Below, one piece after another: positions 46,391 through 58,313 of a DNA stretch of 64,000 nucleotides. The notes under the pieces are model-generated. The model ran no database searches. It saw only the letters and a program-made list of their open reading frames with translations, and was not told the DNA's origin. Source of the DNA: Proteles cristata cristata (taxonomy: Eukaryota; Chordata; Mammalia; Carnivora; Hyaenidae); contig JAESUZ010001746.1 in the NCBI GenBank assembly GCA_017311185.1, forward strand, positions 310,001 through 374,000, in the 5' to 3' direction. Made by a program: the position numbers and the translations under genes. The stretch's first letter is position 1; every line of letters begins with the position of its first letter.

Positions 46391-47079
46391 CAAAAGCTTT
46401 CCTTTATTAAAAAATAGTATCAACTGTATTTTGAATTTACTTTTAATGTATATATTATCCATTTCCCAATTTATTATTTCTTATTTCTAGATCGATTCTG
46501 GTATAGGCTTTCTGCTGCTTTTTAGAGTAAACTCCACTTACTATTCAAGATGACATATAATTTTTTTTTGTCATCTCTTGTCATGGAAAACTCAGTAGAT
46601 CATTTTTAAAATGATTATTGTAATAAACCTCAGGCATAATGTATGCTTTCATTCATAGTGTTCATTTTGTTAACAGATGGTTTATATTTTTTTTCCTTTT
46701 TGTCTTGGGAGAAGATAATAGTTCCAAACTTTTTTTTTTTTTTTTTACCTCCAGACATAATTCACATTGTGAATTCTCATTGTACACCACAGGCATGATT
46801 TGCATTGTAGTTCTCCTCATTGCATACTTAGGTGAATTTCAGTTTGATTTGGTTTTGTTTTAATCTGATGAAGATATTGAGTGAACATGTTTTTACCCAC
46901 TGCAGGCCAACACCTCTCTATTCATCACAAATATTAGTGTGCCAGAGACCTCAGTCATCCATCCGTCCCCTTATCTTTTTAATTCTGAAATCATGCAGAC
47001 TGATCTCATCCACCCTATTTGCTTCCACACTTGATCTGAGCTGATAAAACACACACCTGTTCTTTTGTTTTTCTGAAGT
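46391..47079. other. Unassigned sequence
   Basis: No gene. T runs are at 46561-46570 and 46731-46746. Confidence 0.45.
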
Positions 47080-47250
47080 TCTAAAACCACATCTAATTGC
47101 CTGAGTATATCTCAGTTGGGACGCCTTACAAGCACAATTTCAGCATGCCAAAAATTAACCTCATTTTCCATCTAACTATGAACCGTCTTCACTTTTGATG
47201 TCTTGTGTGAAGTTAATTAATATTCATGGGTGCCTTTGCCCTCCTTCTGG
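47080..47250 (+). mobile_element. Possible L2 LINE fragment
   Basis: TCTAATTGCCTGAGTATATC, TTGGGACGCCTTACAAGC and CAAAAATTAACCTCATTTTC parallel a conserved L2 ORF2 stretch after the reverse transcriptase motif. Heavily diverged. Confidence 0.4.
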
Positions 47251-48365
47251 ATGTGAATTGACTGAAAAAAAAATCCCACTTCTTACTAAAACTACCATGA
47301 ATTCCTGACTTTGCCTTGGATCTTTTGACTAACCTACCCATTTTCGAAACTCCAGAAACTGACATTTCTAAGTCATAATAAGTTCTCAGTTGTTAACATG
47401 CTTTTCTAAAAGGACATTAAATTCATTTGAGTGTACTTTGACTTTCCTGGATTTACTCTAGAAGTCCTGCCCTTCACTATAGTCAATCTCTAAACTCTAT
47501 ACAACTATATGTTCACCAACTGCTTCTACTATATGTAATGCATTAATACTCTCTTAGTGCCATTTTCTCTGTTAAGTGGCATGCTTACTTTCTGACATTT
47601 CTTTACATTCCCCCAATATTAAAGTCTTCATTTTCTTGGAAATATTTTTTAACTCCTCTCTTTTTCTCCTATGTCCTGTTTTATATGAAACAGAGAAAAT
47701 AGTACCAGGGGAACACTAGTTTATTTCATATAAGAACACTTGGTGAAAATATAGTTGTGTAAGGTTTAATATTGATTCTAATTATGTCTATCCCATTGCA
47801 TTGTAAATGGAATTTATTTTTGCCACTACCTGGAAGGTGGATGATATGTTTTTAATTTTTGGATTCTTAGCATTTAGATAGTGTGCTTTGGCTCAAAAAA
47901 TTATGAGCAAATCATAGTATACTGAGACAATTAAAAGGATAAAGCTAGACATATGGTTCTATATTTAACTTGTTTTAAAAAGATATGACTATTTCATCAA
48001 TAGGAAATTAGGATTATCTCATCTCTGCTTGCACTACAGAAGGGAATAAACTTTTGAGACTGAAGCTTGCAACTCCTACGCATGATATAAAAGTCTTCAG
48101 TGAGCATCTGGCTATGATTTGATTCAATAAATTTGATGTGGCTAGCAAGTAAACAAATAAGCCAGATACCTGAAATAAAGTTACCTCAGCTAGAATTGCA
48201 ATAATCAAAGTTATGATGATGACTGAATCCAAATATTACTTTCCTGGTTCTTAAAATGGAGAAGACAGTAGATTGATTATCTTTGATATAGGGAAGCTTG
48301 GAAGAATAACAAAAATTATATACAGAGAGCAAGATATGAGAATCTGGAGTAGGCATACTGAGTGA
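47251..48365. other. Gene-free sequence
   Basis: About 1.1 kb, AT-rich, with nothing recognised. Confidence 0.5.
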
Positions 48366-48796
48366 TAGAGCCTAAGTGTCCATCAACAGATGAATGGATC
48401 AAGAAGATGTGGTTTATCTATACCATGGAATACTACATGGCAATGAGAAACAATGAAATCTGGCCATGTGTAGCAACATGGATGGACCTTGAGGGTGTTA
48501 TGCTGAGCGAAATAAGTCAGGCAGAGAAAGACAAATATCATATGTGTGCACGTATAGAGGATTAGGAGGAGTTTAACAGAGGACCAAGGGGGAGAAGAAG
48601 GGCAGAAATGGTGGGGGAAAGGGGAGAGGCAAACCATGAGAGACTCTTCAATGCTGACAAAAACTGAGGACTGGTGGATGTGGGGGGGAGGAGGGGGGGC
48701 ATGGAGGAGGGCACTTGTGGGGATGAGCACTGGGTGTTATGTGGAAACTAATTTGACAATAAACTATTTGTAAAAAAAAAAAAAAAAAAAAAAAGA
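48366..48796 (+). mobile_element. Young carnivore L1 3' end with poly-A tail
   Basis: It covers the C-terminal end of ORF2 (readable as IYTMEYY...ATWMDLEG...LSEISQAEKDKYHM at about 48419-48546) and then a G-rich 3' UTR ending TTTGACAATAAACTATTTGT and a run of about 24 A at 48771-48794. It is 5'-truncated. The unbroken ORF2 tail and long pure A-tail suggest a fairly recent insertion. The 67-codon frame here is L1-derived, not a host gene. Confidence 0.9.
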
Positions 48797-49804
48797 AATC
48801 AATTCAAAGTGTTTTGTACCCAATCACTTGTTGATTAATTCTCAATCCAGCTGAGACAGTTGGAAGATTTAAGGTAAAAATGGAGACATTATGCATTTTT
48901 ATACAATACCTATAACCTACAACGCTATACCAGATGTTCACACTTAAGATGATATTAGTGCTTATTGGGTATATATGCATTCAATACACTAAAATACTTG
49001 GAGTATATTTTATCTTTTATTTTTAGGAATGCATTTTAAAAACACATAATCATATATCCTCTCCTTGAGTTTAAAACTGTTTAAGCATATTATATTTGCC
49101 CCTAGCCATTTTAAAAATTATAGAAAGTTTACCCAGTGGTCACCTTTCTGCCTCTTAAAAAGAGAGCACATTTGCATTGTTGTTTTCTCTCTTTCCCCAT
49201 CTCAAGTTCAGAGATGTCAAAGGAGTCTCAGGGCAACTAATATGGGAGCCTAGTTAAGAAAATAAAGTTAGGAAGCAAGAAGCTGAGAGAAAGTGTCAGA
49301 TTTCATTATGTGACTTCGTGATTCATTTCTCCAAGAGCAAGGGTAAGGAATAAAGGGAGATATTATAGTCCTTGTTATTCCTACACTGTGCTTGTACCCT
49401 CTCACTATTGACAGACAGAAAGGCTGTAGCAATAGTATCTAAAGGATAGAATGGTCACTTCAAGCCAACTTGCAGAGCTTGGCATTCATGGGAGGGGGTA
49501 TGAGGGGCAGGTTCGCTGATCAGTTCACATGCATTTTTCTTCTTACTTTTAGGATATTTCAGTTCAAAAGAACTTTTGAAAAGAGCAATTCTTCTAACAG
49601 AGTGCAGGGAGAGTATATTCTGGTATTCATAGGTATAAGAAAAAAACAGAAAGTGGCTGAGCCAGACTATAACATCAGAGCATCTGAACCTAGGCTAATA
49701 TCCATGAAAACATTCTCTAAATACTCAGGAGGTGCATTAATTGGGACCTGAATTCTAGTTCTTATATAGAACCAATAGAAAGAGTATATAGCCACAGAGA
49801 AATA
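48797..49804. other. Unassigned sequence
   Basis: About 1 kb. A 93-codon frame at 49470-49751 has no recognisable domain. Confidence 0.45.
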
Positions 49805-50120
49805 GGAATTTAATGATTAAAGATACCAAGTCACCATTTGATTTCACTCATAAGTGGAATTTAAGAAACAAAACAAAGGAGCATTGGGGGTGGGAGGAGA
49901 AGAGAGAGAGGCAAACCAAGAAGCTGACTTTTAACTATAGAGAACAAACTGAGGGTTATCAGAGAGGAGGGGGTTGGGGGATGGGTGAAATAGGTGATAG
50001 GGGTTAAGGAGGGCACTTGTGATGAGCAAACTAGGTTGTATGGAAGTGTTGAATCACTAAATTGTATGCCTGACACTAATATTACAATGTATGTTAACTA
50101 ACTGGAATTTTTAAAACACG
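49805..50120 (+). mobile_element. Older L1 3' end
   Basis: ATTTGATTTCACTCATAAGT, GGAATTTAAGAAACAAAACA, AACTATAGAGAACAAACTGA, GGCACTTGTGATGAGC, TTGAATCACTAAATTGTATG and AATGTATGTTAACTAACTGG follow the 3' UTR of mid-age mammalian L1 copies. Confidence 0.9.
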
Positions 50121-50479
50121 TATAAAAGAAAAGTTGCCAAGTAACTCAATTGACCTAAAAGAAATACAACAAACTAAACAACTTATAACAAACAAAGCAT
50201 AATCATATACCCAGGACAAGTAAGAATTCAAAACAAATCTTTATATATTCTCAAAGAGTGTAAGTAATTTAGAAAACAGAATCAGAAATCCAAAAGATGA
50301 AGCAAGAGAAAGTACTAGGTGAGAAAATATAATGGTGAAATCAACAAAAAAGATGAGTGAGGGAAGTAAAATAGTAGGTCAAATAATTATCTTAGGATAG
50401 AAGGGAAAAAGAGATGCAATGTGTCTAAGAACACTTAGGCAACAAGGTGTTTAGATTTAATATCTATATAATAAAAGGC

Positions 50480-50890
50480 TAAATGACATTATAAATTATT
50501 AATGGCAGCGAGGAAATAACTTAAAAAATGACCAGAAATTGCCCATACTTAGAAAATATATTAGCCTCACAATGAAAGAGCTAATGCATTTCTAGTTAGT
50601 AATAATAAGAAACATCACTGAGCCATACTACAGTGAAAATTAATAATAATAAAAAAGAAAAAATAGGAGAAAAATCATTAAGCTTCTGAACAAAAATCAG
50701 GTTATCCAAAGTAAATAGAATCAAACTGAAATAAGATAAATCTACAGCAATAATGGATATGGGAATGGATTATACTTTTCAAAGTAATGAAGGAAAATAA
50801 CTTCAATTTTAAAACAAGCTAAATAATTATCTAAACCTGAAAATAGTATAGAAAATATTCTAAGTCACACAAAATCCTCTTAAAAAGAAA
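50480..50890 (+). mobile_element. Possible old L1 fragment
   Basis: The order TGAAAATTAATAATAATAAA, GAAGGAAAATAACTTCAATT and CTAAATAATTATCTAAACC resembles the inter-ORF region of old L1s. Weak. Confidence 0.35.
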
Positions 50891-51006
50891 AGCTTGGAAA
50901 TAAAATAGTCCTAAAGAAAATGCATTTACAAGAATGTAGTTATGAGGAAAGTTAGTAAGTCAGTACCTTTTTGTTCATAAATGTAAATTAAAATAAAAAA
51001 GTATAA

Positions 51007-51049
51007 ACACCACACACACACACACACACGCACACACACACACACACAC
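51007..51049. repeat. (CA)n microsatellite
   Basis: About 20 CA units with one CG interruption at 51029-51030. Confidence 0.95.
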
Positions 51050-51560
51050 TGATAAATTAACATCTTTAAATAGTGACTCTTCAAAACCTAGTCTCACCTC
51101 TCCCTTTAAAGAACACTGGTATAGAATACAGGTAACTAAAGATACTTACCTATCTAAACTCAGCCATGTAGGGATAGACTGGAAACCATGCCTAGCCCCT
51201 AAGGTGTAAGGTAAGGATTCACTAATAAAGATTTTCCCCCCTGCCTCATTCAATTTATTTCCTTCTTTTGCCTGAAATGTAGAAAAATTGAAACAGTTAT
51301 TATAACAGTCCAATTGAGAATATGGAGCAACAAAGACCTGGGCTAAGATGTACCCATAAGCATGGCGGAGTTGAAATATAGAAAATGTCTTGCCTGACAT
51401 TATCTCTGTTTTCCTTACCTCAGTTTTACCACTCTGTTTATGCCATCACACCTGAATTTTTTCTTCATTTTCAGCTAACTGTATTTCACAAAAACACAAA
51501 TATCAATATATCTAGTGAAGGTGGGAAAATGAGAGAGAAAAATATTTAAAAATAAAAAGA
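51050..51560. other. Unassigned sequence
   Basis: An 84-codon minus frame at 51146-51400 has no recognisable domain. Confidence 0.45.
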
Positions 51561-51775
51561 GGGGCGCCTGGGTGGCTTAGTCGGTTAAGTGACTGACTTT
51601 CGCTTAGGTCATGATCTCGCGGTTTGTGGGTTTGAGCCCCACGTAGGGCTCTGTGCTGACTGCCAGCTCAGAGCCTGGAGCCTGTTTCAGGGTCTGCGTC
51701 TCCCTCTCTCTCTGACCCTCCTGTGCTCACGCTGTCTCGCTCTCTCTCCTAGAAATAAATAAAAATATTTAAAAA
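51561..51775 (+). mobile_element. CAN-SINE, young subtype
   Basis: GGGGCGCCTGGGTGGCTTAG, ACTTTCGCTTAGGTCATGAT, B box GGTTTGAGCCC and CTCCTAGAAATAAATAAA tail. The flanks are AT-rich (AATAAAAA both sides), so the TSD limits are unclear. Confidence 0.96.
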
Positions 51776-52250
51776 AAATGTGAATCATTAAAAAAATAAA
51801 TAAAAATAAAAATAAACAGAAAATATGAAACAAAATAACATACGTACACCCTAATTACAATACTGAACACATTAATAAATGTGTTAAATTGACATACATA
51901 TATACATACATACACACATACAGAAACAGAAAAGGGCCCAGGATCTATAATTGACACATAAACCTGCCAACATGAGCCAACAATTCATTTAATGCTAACA
52001 TGTGGAAGTACTTTAATGTTCACATGTGGAAACACAGAATGGTGAAGTCTTTAGAGAACCGGAGAAAGATACAGCTGATAAAGATAACTGGAAGGAAATG
52101 GGGAGAACAATTTTATTATCAAAAATATAAGATTTAAATCAAATTATCTTAATTTACAAAGACAGATATTTATAAATATATTCAAATATCATTCAACTTT
52201 TAATTTCTTTTGCACTTAGAAAACTCGAGGATGTAGAGATCAAAGTTTAA
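51776..52250. other. AT-rich sequence with a CATA-type repeat
   Basis: ACATACATATATACATACAT-type sequence occupies about 51892-51922. Otherwise nothing is recognised. Confidence 0.5.
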
Positions 52251-52254
52251 AAAT

Positions 52255-52448
52255 GGGGCACCTGGATGGCTAAGATGGTTGAGCGTTCGATTCTTGATTT
52301 TGGCTAAGTCGTGATCTCAGGGTCAGGGATCCAGCCCTGCATTGGGGTTTGCACTGGGCATGGAGCCTGCTTGAGATTCTCTCTCTCCCTTTGCCACTCT
52401 CCCTGGCTTGCTCTCCCTCTCTAAAATAAATAAATCAATAAAAGTAAT
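52255..52448 (+). mobile_element. CAN-SINE, older type
   Basis: GGGGCACCTGGATGGCTAAG, the CGATTCTTGATTTTGGCTAA variant, GGGCATGGAGCCTGCTTGAG and AAATAAATAAATCAATAAA tail. This is an older carnivore subtype by these variants. Confidence 0.93.
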
Positions 52449-52476
52449 AATTCCATTTTACGCTTTATGGCATTCT

Positions 52477-52676
52477 GGGGCACCTGGGTGGCTTAGTCAA
52501 TTGAGCATCCAACTTCGGCTCAGGTCAGGATCTCACTGTTTGTGAGTTCAAGCCCCACATTGGGCTCTGTGAGGACAGCTCAGAGCCCGGAATCTACTTC
52601 AGATAGGATTTCCTCTCTCTCTGCCCCTTCCCCTTCCCACTCTGTCTCTCTCTCTCAAAAATAAACATTACAGATT
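52477..52676 (+). mobile_element. CAN-SINE
   Basis: GGGGCACCTGGGTGGCTTAG, ACTTCGGCTCAGGTCAGGAT and CAAAAATAAACATTACAG tail. TTTTACGGCATT at 52684-52695 echoes TTTTACGC...GGCATT just upstream, a TSD with a small indel. Confidence 0.95.
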
Positions 52677-52695
52677 TTTAAATTTTACGGCATTT

Positions 52696-53789
52696 TTATA
52701 TATGTAATTAATATATGGAATATATACTTGCCCAGTAGTCTCATCTTGGTCCAAAGACCTTGCTCCTATAATTGTCCTTTTTCTGTTCTTCCTCTTCATT
52801 TTGTTCTTATTTAATAATTATCATAGGAACACCACAAAGTATTGATGCGTACAGTAAATGATGAGATCACACTCAGAATCAATCCCTACCTCTGTCGAGT
52901 ATAAATTTCAGAACTGAAGAGCTTGGAATGCTAAACAGTTTATTTCCAAGACCCCCTTGTGATGAAGGTTTCAGATGTCAGCTAGGTTCTGCCAGCCAGC
53001 TGCAACGTGTGAGATTTGGAAGCAGCCCTGGGAAAAAGACTATTGCTGCCAGGCTAAAGTCACAGAAAAATTGGAAGCTTTTGACAGCAGAGTGCCCTCT
53101 GTCAGAATCTTGGTGAGTATATAGATGGAGGCAAATGGAAGAGTAGCAACAGTTGGCAGGATCCAGTTTCGCTGAGTCTGGAGGCCAGCTTCGTTGCTGT
53201 CAAGTTGTGATTGATAACTCGGTGGTTGCTTTCTAACCATTAAATATCAGCCATCTTGAAGTCAGTAGCTCCAGCAAAGAATCTGTGCATCCCCTGTACC
53301 ACCTAGGGAACCATCCAGGAAAACGATCCACCTCATATACTTCAAATAAGCCACCTTTCATGGATTGTTAGCAGGGGTGTGGACATAGGTAAAGAATCAC
53401 TGATGGGATGTTGAGGCACCAAGCAGGAGGCCACAAGGAGAATAAAAAATGCTACTGGAGCCCAGAGAGAGTTCAAGCTGGAGGAGAAACTTCCTGGCAG
53501 GAGCTGCGATCTTTGAGGGACAGTTTCTGCTCACAGTCCGTGTTACGGTGTTAGTGTACAACTATCTGTGTGAAATCTATTTAGTCTTCAAAGAGTTGTG
53601 TGCTTTCTATTTTCCTGTGACAAAATCCTAAACCCTGTATCATATACTAGTTGTCCTGACTCCGTATTCTTACTGTGTCATCAGTGTGCAGTTCTTTATT
53701 GAAACTGAAAAGAAATTTATCCACACCCATCTCCATTTCTTTAGTTTTCTATTTGACTCACTCTATAGAGGCTTTCATCCCCACCTCCT
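52696..53789. other. Unassigned higher-complexity sequence
   Basis: 52880-53640 is the least AT-rich part of this neighbourhood, without simple repeats. Frames reach only 60-66 codons. I do not recognise a family; an old LTR or DNA transposon is possible. Confidence 0.45.
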
Positions 53790-55436
53790 GGGAACAAGGT
53801 TTTGTCAAAGTCACTAGTGTCTTTCATTTTACCCGCTATAAGGATCCATTTTCCTTTCTCATCTCCCTTAACCGTTTGCTTTCTTCAATTGCCACAGTAC
53901 TCTGTTGTTTCTCCTTCACCACTCATGACTTCACAGAATCCATGACTCAATCCTTTTCAATATCCCAGATACTAAATACTTGATATATTCCCAGTATCAG
54001 TTCTCAGAGTTCTTCTCTTCCTTATCTTTGCTAGCTCTTCAGCTGATCTCATTTGATGCCATGATTTCAAAGGCAGTCTCTACTCTGATGACTCAGAAAT
54101 GTATTTCTCCAACCCCCCTTTTATATTTGAGCTTCATGTAGAAAGTTCTCTTCAACATGAACATTATTACATCTAGTGTTTGTTTCTGTTGTAACTGACT
54201 TGGTGCAAATTGATCTTTCCACAGTTTTACTAAGTAGAATTTCTACCTCTTCTAGTATTCAGGCAAAAATATTTGGAGTCACCTTCGACCTCTTTCAGAC
54301 TTAAGGGCAAATCTGTTAAGAATTGAGAATGATCCTTTCCAGTTGTAGGTTAAGTCATGCGATTTCTCCACAGCAGATATTCTAAATGGTTCATATATCA
54401 CCCAGAAGAGCTTCCGAAGTCATGTCACGGGCTAAAAGCCCAACGTAATACAGCCAACTGTTTCCTCTCATTTTCCTCTCTCATATCCTGCCCCAGCCAC
54501 AGGGTCTCTTCCTCAAACACAAAATTTGCATTTATTTCAGGGACTTAGTGATTGCTATTTTCTTTGCTGGAATATTCTCCTTCCAGAAATCTGCATTTCT
54601 TCTCCCCGTTTTCCTCAATGTCCTATATAAAATAACATTTTCCTTTGATCTCCATTCCTTAAATTGCCTGTAGGACCACTTTGTATACATGTATTGTTTT
54701 ATTGTAGGCTTACACGTGTGCATGTGTGTACATATATTTCTTTGATGTATCTTTCTTCAATACTAAAATGTGAACTCCTGGAGAGTAGGTGTTTTGTCTA
54801 ATTTAGAAGTCATACTAAGGGGACTTCTAAGATGTCTCCCATTGATTCCCATCTTTTTATTCTCTTGCCCTTGTGCAATTCCCTTTCCTTAAGTGTAAAT
54901 TGCACTTGGGAACTTACTTTTAATGAATTGAATATGACAAAAGTGATAGAATGTTACTTCTGAGATTAGGTTACAAACTATTGTGAGTTTCATATAGTTT
55001 TTTCTTTCTCTCTCCCTCTCTCAGACCCTTGGATCCTTGTTTTTCTCCAGGTCTTTGTTCTGATGAAAGAAGCTAGAGAGGCCCATGTGGTAAGAAACTG
55101 AGAATAGACTCTGGATAATCACTAGAAAAGGACTGAGTGCTTTATTCCAACAACCTTTGAGGAACAGCATCCTGAATCGCATTAGGGAGTTTTTAGAATT
55201 AGATCTGTTTTCAGTCATGTTCCCAGAGGAGACCAAAGCCCTGATATTTCAGTTTTAGCCTATGAGAGACTCTGAAGCAGAGGACCCAGCTAAGTCATCC
55301 TGTGATTCTGGACTCTCAGAAAGAAGGAGATACTAAATATTGTTTTGATTCACTAAGTTTAGGAGTAATTGTTATACAGAAGGTAAATAATAGAGTGTTT
55401 TATTCCCTCAATAGAGGAAGCACTCAACAAATATTA
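53790..55436 (+). mobile_element. L2 LINE (RT region to 3' end), split by an MLT1 LTR
   Basis: TTTTGTCAAAGTCACTAGTG, GATCTCATTTGATGCCATGA, CTACTCTGATGACTCAGAAA (the L2 reverse transcriptase YADD region, decayed), AAATATTTGGAGTCACCTTC and AAAATGTGAACTCCTGGAGA follow L2 order. The terminal GAAGCACTCAACAAATATTA resumes at about 55410 after the LTR. It is ancient and non-functional. Confidence 0.65.
54812..55390 (+). mobile_element. MLT1-type MaLR LTR, sense
   Basis: GGACTTCTAAGATGTCTCCC, TGCCCTTGTGCAATTCCCTT, AATATGACAAAAGTGATAGA, ACTTCTGAGATTAGGTTACA, GAGAGGCCCATGTGGTAAGA and TTCACTAAGTTTAGGAGTAA match an MLT1 LTR from end to end. It lies within the L2. Confidence 0.88.
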
Positions 55437-55639
55437 AGATAACTATATGGAATTGTCATTTTGAGAGGTCAAAACTGTTCAGATGTCAACAGTTTCAGCT
55501 TAACATATGTTTGTTGAATGAAATAATGAAGAGCTTGTAGAAATGTAAACAGAGACTAAAAACAATGCAGTTGCTTAAAGCACTTAAGTAATTCAAAGCA
55601 GTTAAGAGAAAACCAGTATGATTTACTGAAAAAAACAAT

Positions 55640-55845
55640 TAATATAAGGCCAGGAAGCCCTTTTGAATTGTTATTTTCCCACTTTCTGGCAATGAGATAT
55701 TTGGTAAATTATTCTCAAATAACTTTTTAAATACAGAGTACCAACTAATTTGAAGGATTGTTGTAAAGATAAAGTGATAAAAGCTAGAGAAAAAATAATA
55801 AGCTTATTGAACAACGCAGTGACTTTTAATAAGTGCTATTCCCTT
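55640..55845 (+). mobile_element. MIR SINE
   Basis: The MIR 3' half is recognisable: TTTTTAAATACAGAGTACCA, TTTGAAGGATTGTTGTAAAG, ATAAAGTGATAAAAGC and a final AATAAGTGCTATT. Confidence 0.6.
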
Positions 55846-56758
55846 CCCAAGCATAACTAGTACTTATTTTACTAAGTACAGATTGAAGGGGTCCTATATT
55901 TTGAGAAAGCTGAATAAGAAAGAAACCAGCCAAATACTTGGTGTAAGTAACTTTGAGGCCTAAATGATCTTTTTTAAAAAAATATAATCTAGTTTTAACA
56001 TTAATCATTTATAATTTTATTTGAAATATTATTGTAGAGTCAAGATAACACTGTTAAGAGCCATTTAATCAATCAGATTTAAGGTAAATATTCCCAGATA
56101 GTATTGTACTTCAGAAAAAATCACGATAATCTTACTTTTAAATCAAATTCGTATACTTAGGTTCAGAACTAGAACTTTCAGTAACAGCTTCTATAAAATA
56201 TTCAAAAGCAAGGAAATATTTGTCTTGAATGTCATGGAAGAGGCACACATTTTAGAAGTAAATCTTGGTGATTTATGTCTAATGTTTTTTTTCTATACTT
56301 TTTAATTCAGATACATTGCTAAGTTATACCTCTTAAAATAATGAAGGAAAATGATGGAAGAAAAGGGAAATCTCTTTATATTTTAGAAAACTATGAGAGG
56401 TATTTTCATTCATTAAATTATACTACATCATTATATTATATTCAGATATTACAGTTATTCAAGTAGAAAAATAATAATTTGAAGAATACTTCAATATGTT
56501 TGGAAACTTTAGAAATAGGCCTATACAGTATATACATAATGTTTGAATTGAGGAAGAACTATGAACATTAATTGTCAATGGTCTCCACTTATATTCACAA
56601 CTTTTTATTTAAAATAGTTTGTTTTCCACTATAAATATTTGTATGGCATGTGTTTCATTTAAAAATATATTTGAAATACCAAAGTATTTTATTCAATTTG
56701 GTTGATTCCAGATATGTATTTTTCATCATATATCTGGTTGTTTAAAACACGCAGAAAT
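55846..56758. other. AT-rich gene-free stretch
   Basis: Nothing recognised. Confidence 0.5.
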
Positions 56759-56990
56759 GGGGCTCCTGGGTGACTAGTGGGTTGAGCATCTAACTCTTGA
56801 TTTTGACTAGATTAGGATCCCAGGGTCAGAGGATTGAGCCCCACTTCAGAGTCCACATTCAGCATGGAGCCTATTTGGGACTCTCTCTCTCTCTCTCCAT
56901 CTGCACTCTCCTTTGCTTGCATGCTCTCTCTCTATATATAATTTAAATAAATAAATAAATAAGTAAATAAATAAATAAATAAATAAAATA
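56759..56990 (+). mobile_element. CAN-SINE, older type, with (AAAT)n tail
   Basis: GGGGCTCCTGGGTGACTAGT, the CTAACTCTTGATTTTGACTA variant and a CT region. The tail has become an AAAT microsatellite at 56944-56989 (about 11 units with one AAGT). Confidence 0.93.
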
Positions 56991-57565
56991 TATAGAATTA
57001 TGATTTCACATAGATAAAAAATGTTATAATGAAATTGAATTGCATATTGTGAATTCTGAAATAAGATTATTAGTGTAGTATTGAAACAGTTAACAGATTA
57101 AAAATGGAAACAAAATGTGAATAAATTTGTATATGGCAGAATCATCTTAGATTGGTAGAAAAATCATCATTATAGACTTTCACATTTTTGTCATCTCTTG
57201 CTTTAATTAATTATTCAAAATTTAAACCTGTTGATAAAATTTATGTTTTTATTTATGAAATGTGAGGTTGATTGCTAATAATAAAATATAATTCCACTGC
57301 ACCTCTTCTTGCCTTTTACCTAAGAATTTGGTAAAATTAAATATATATATATATCTCAATAATCTTTATATAATGCTCATTAAATTATGAAAGTAATCTA
57401 TATTTATTAACTAAAATATGGAAAATAGAAAGGGGTTCAAATTCATAATATCCCCAGCAGTTAAATAGAGTTGTGGCTGAATATTCTGGGACTTTTAAGG
57501 GATACACTTAATCTGCTGTGTTGATAGCAACAATCAGTTTTTGGAGTTCAGAACCATGGGCTTAG
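56991..57565. other. AT-rich unassigned sequence
   Basis: Nothing recognised apart from a TA run at 57341-57354. Confidence 0.5.
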
Positions 57566-57583
57566 AAATTAACATGGACTCCA

Positions 57584-58313
57584 GGGGTTCCTGGGTGGTT
57601 CAGTCGGTTAAGCGTCTGACTTCAGCTCAGGTCATGATCTCCCAATTTGTGGGTTTGTGAGTTTGTGGGTTCGAGCCCCACCTAAGGCTCTGTGCCGACA
57701 GCTCAGAGCCTGGAGCCTCCTTCAGATTCTGTGTCTCCCCCTCTCGTGTTGTAGATCAATCTCAAGCATGGTTAAATACTAACATGCTATTTCTGCTTCT
57801 GCAAATCCACTTGGCAAGCTTGTCCTTCCCTGTTCTGGCTGACCACACCCACACCTGTACTTACGGTTACAGAAACACCATGTCACCATTCTACCTTGGT
57901 GGTCTATCACGTAGTCACTACCACACGGCTTCTCAAATGTCTAATTATGGTTGGTCATTTCAAGACAAAGAAGTTAAAATTGATAGGTCTCTGCCAAAAC
58001 TAACACCTGAGTGTCACAATGCAATTGGTTACCCTGGTATGCTGTAGAATGTAACTGGTTAACTAAATAATGACACATTCTGCCTTACTGAGATCCTTAT
58101 AAGCTCACCGTCACCTTTGTTCGTGGCCATTCTCTGCATTTCTCCGTGAGATCAGGAGCTCAGGTTTGGCCCGGCCGTGAGTAAAATCTTGCCTCGCTTC
58201 TATTCAGCATTTGGTGGTCTTTTTGACAATCACCCTGTTTCACTAGCTGCCCCTCCCATGTTCACACTCGGTCTCTCTCTGTCTCTCAATAATCTATAAA
58301 AATGTTTTTAAAA
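57584..58313 (+). mobile_element. CAN-SINE split by a solo LTR
   Basis: SINE parts 57584-57746 (GGGGTTCCTGGGTGGTTCAG to GTCTCCCCCTCTCG) and 58243-58313 (CTGCCCCTCCCATGTTCACA to the A-rich tail) form one full-length copy. A perfect 18-bp TSD (AAATTAACATGGACTCCA) at 57566-57583 and 58314-58331 brackets the whole composite. A 15-bp internal tandem duplication near 57646-57673 (TTTGTGGGTTTGTGA / GTTTGTGGGTTCGA) repeats the start of the B box. Confidence 0.97.
57747..58242 (+). mobile_element. Solo LTR of an ERV (class I-like) inside the SINE
   Basis: A 496-bp unit starts TGTTGTAGATCAATC and ends ACCCTGTTTCA. Its flanks CTCG (57743-57746) and CTAG (58243-58246) are a 4-bp target duplication with one change, the size typical of gammaretrovirus-like elements. 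A TTATAAG box is at about 58097, and AGTAAA at 58180-58185 is a candidate polyadenylation signal followed by a short U5. No viral genes are present. An 87-codon frame inside it is not a protein. I cannot name the family. Confidence 0.85.

Noticed and set aside
48362..48565. 67-codon frame with protein-like sequence
   Set aside because: It is the C-terminal end of L1 ORF2 in a 5'-truncated copy, not a host gene.
57784..58047. 87-codon plus frame
   Set aside because: It lies wholly inside the solo LTR and shows no viral or host domain.
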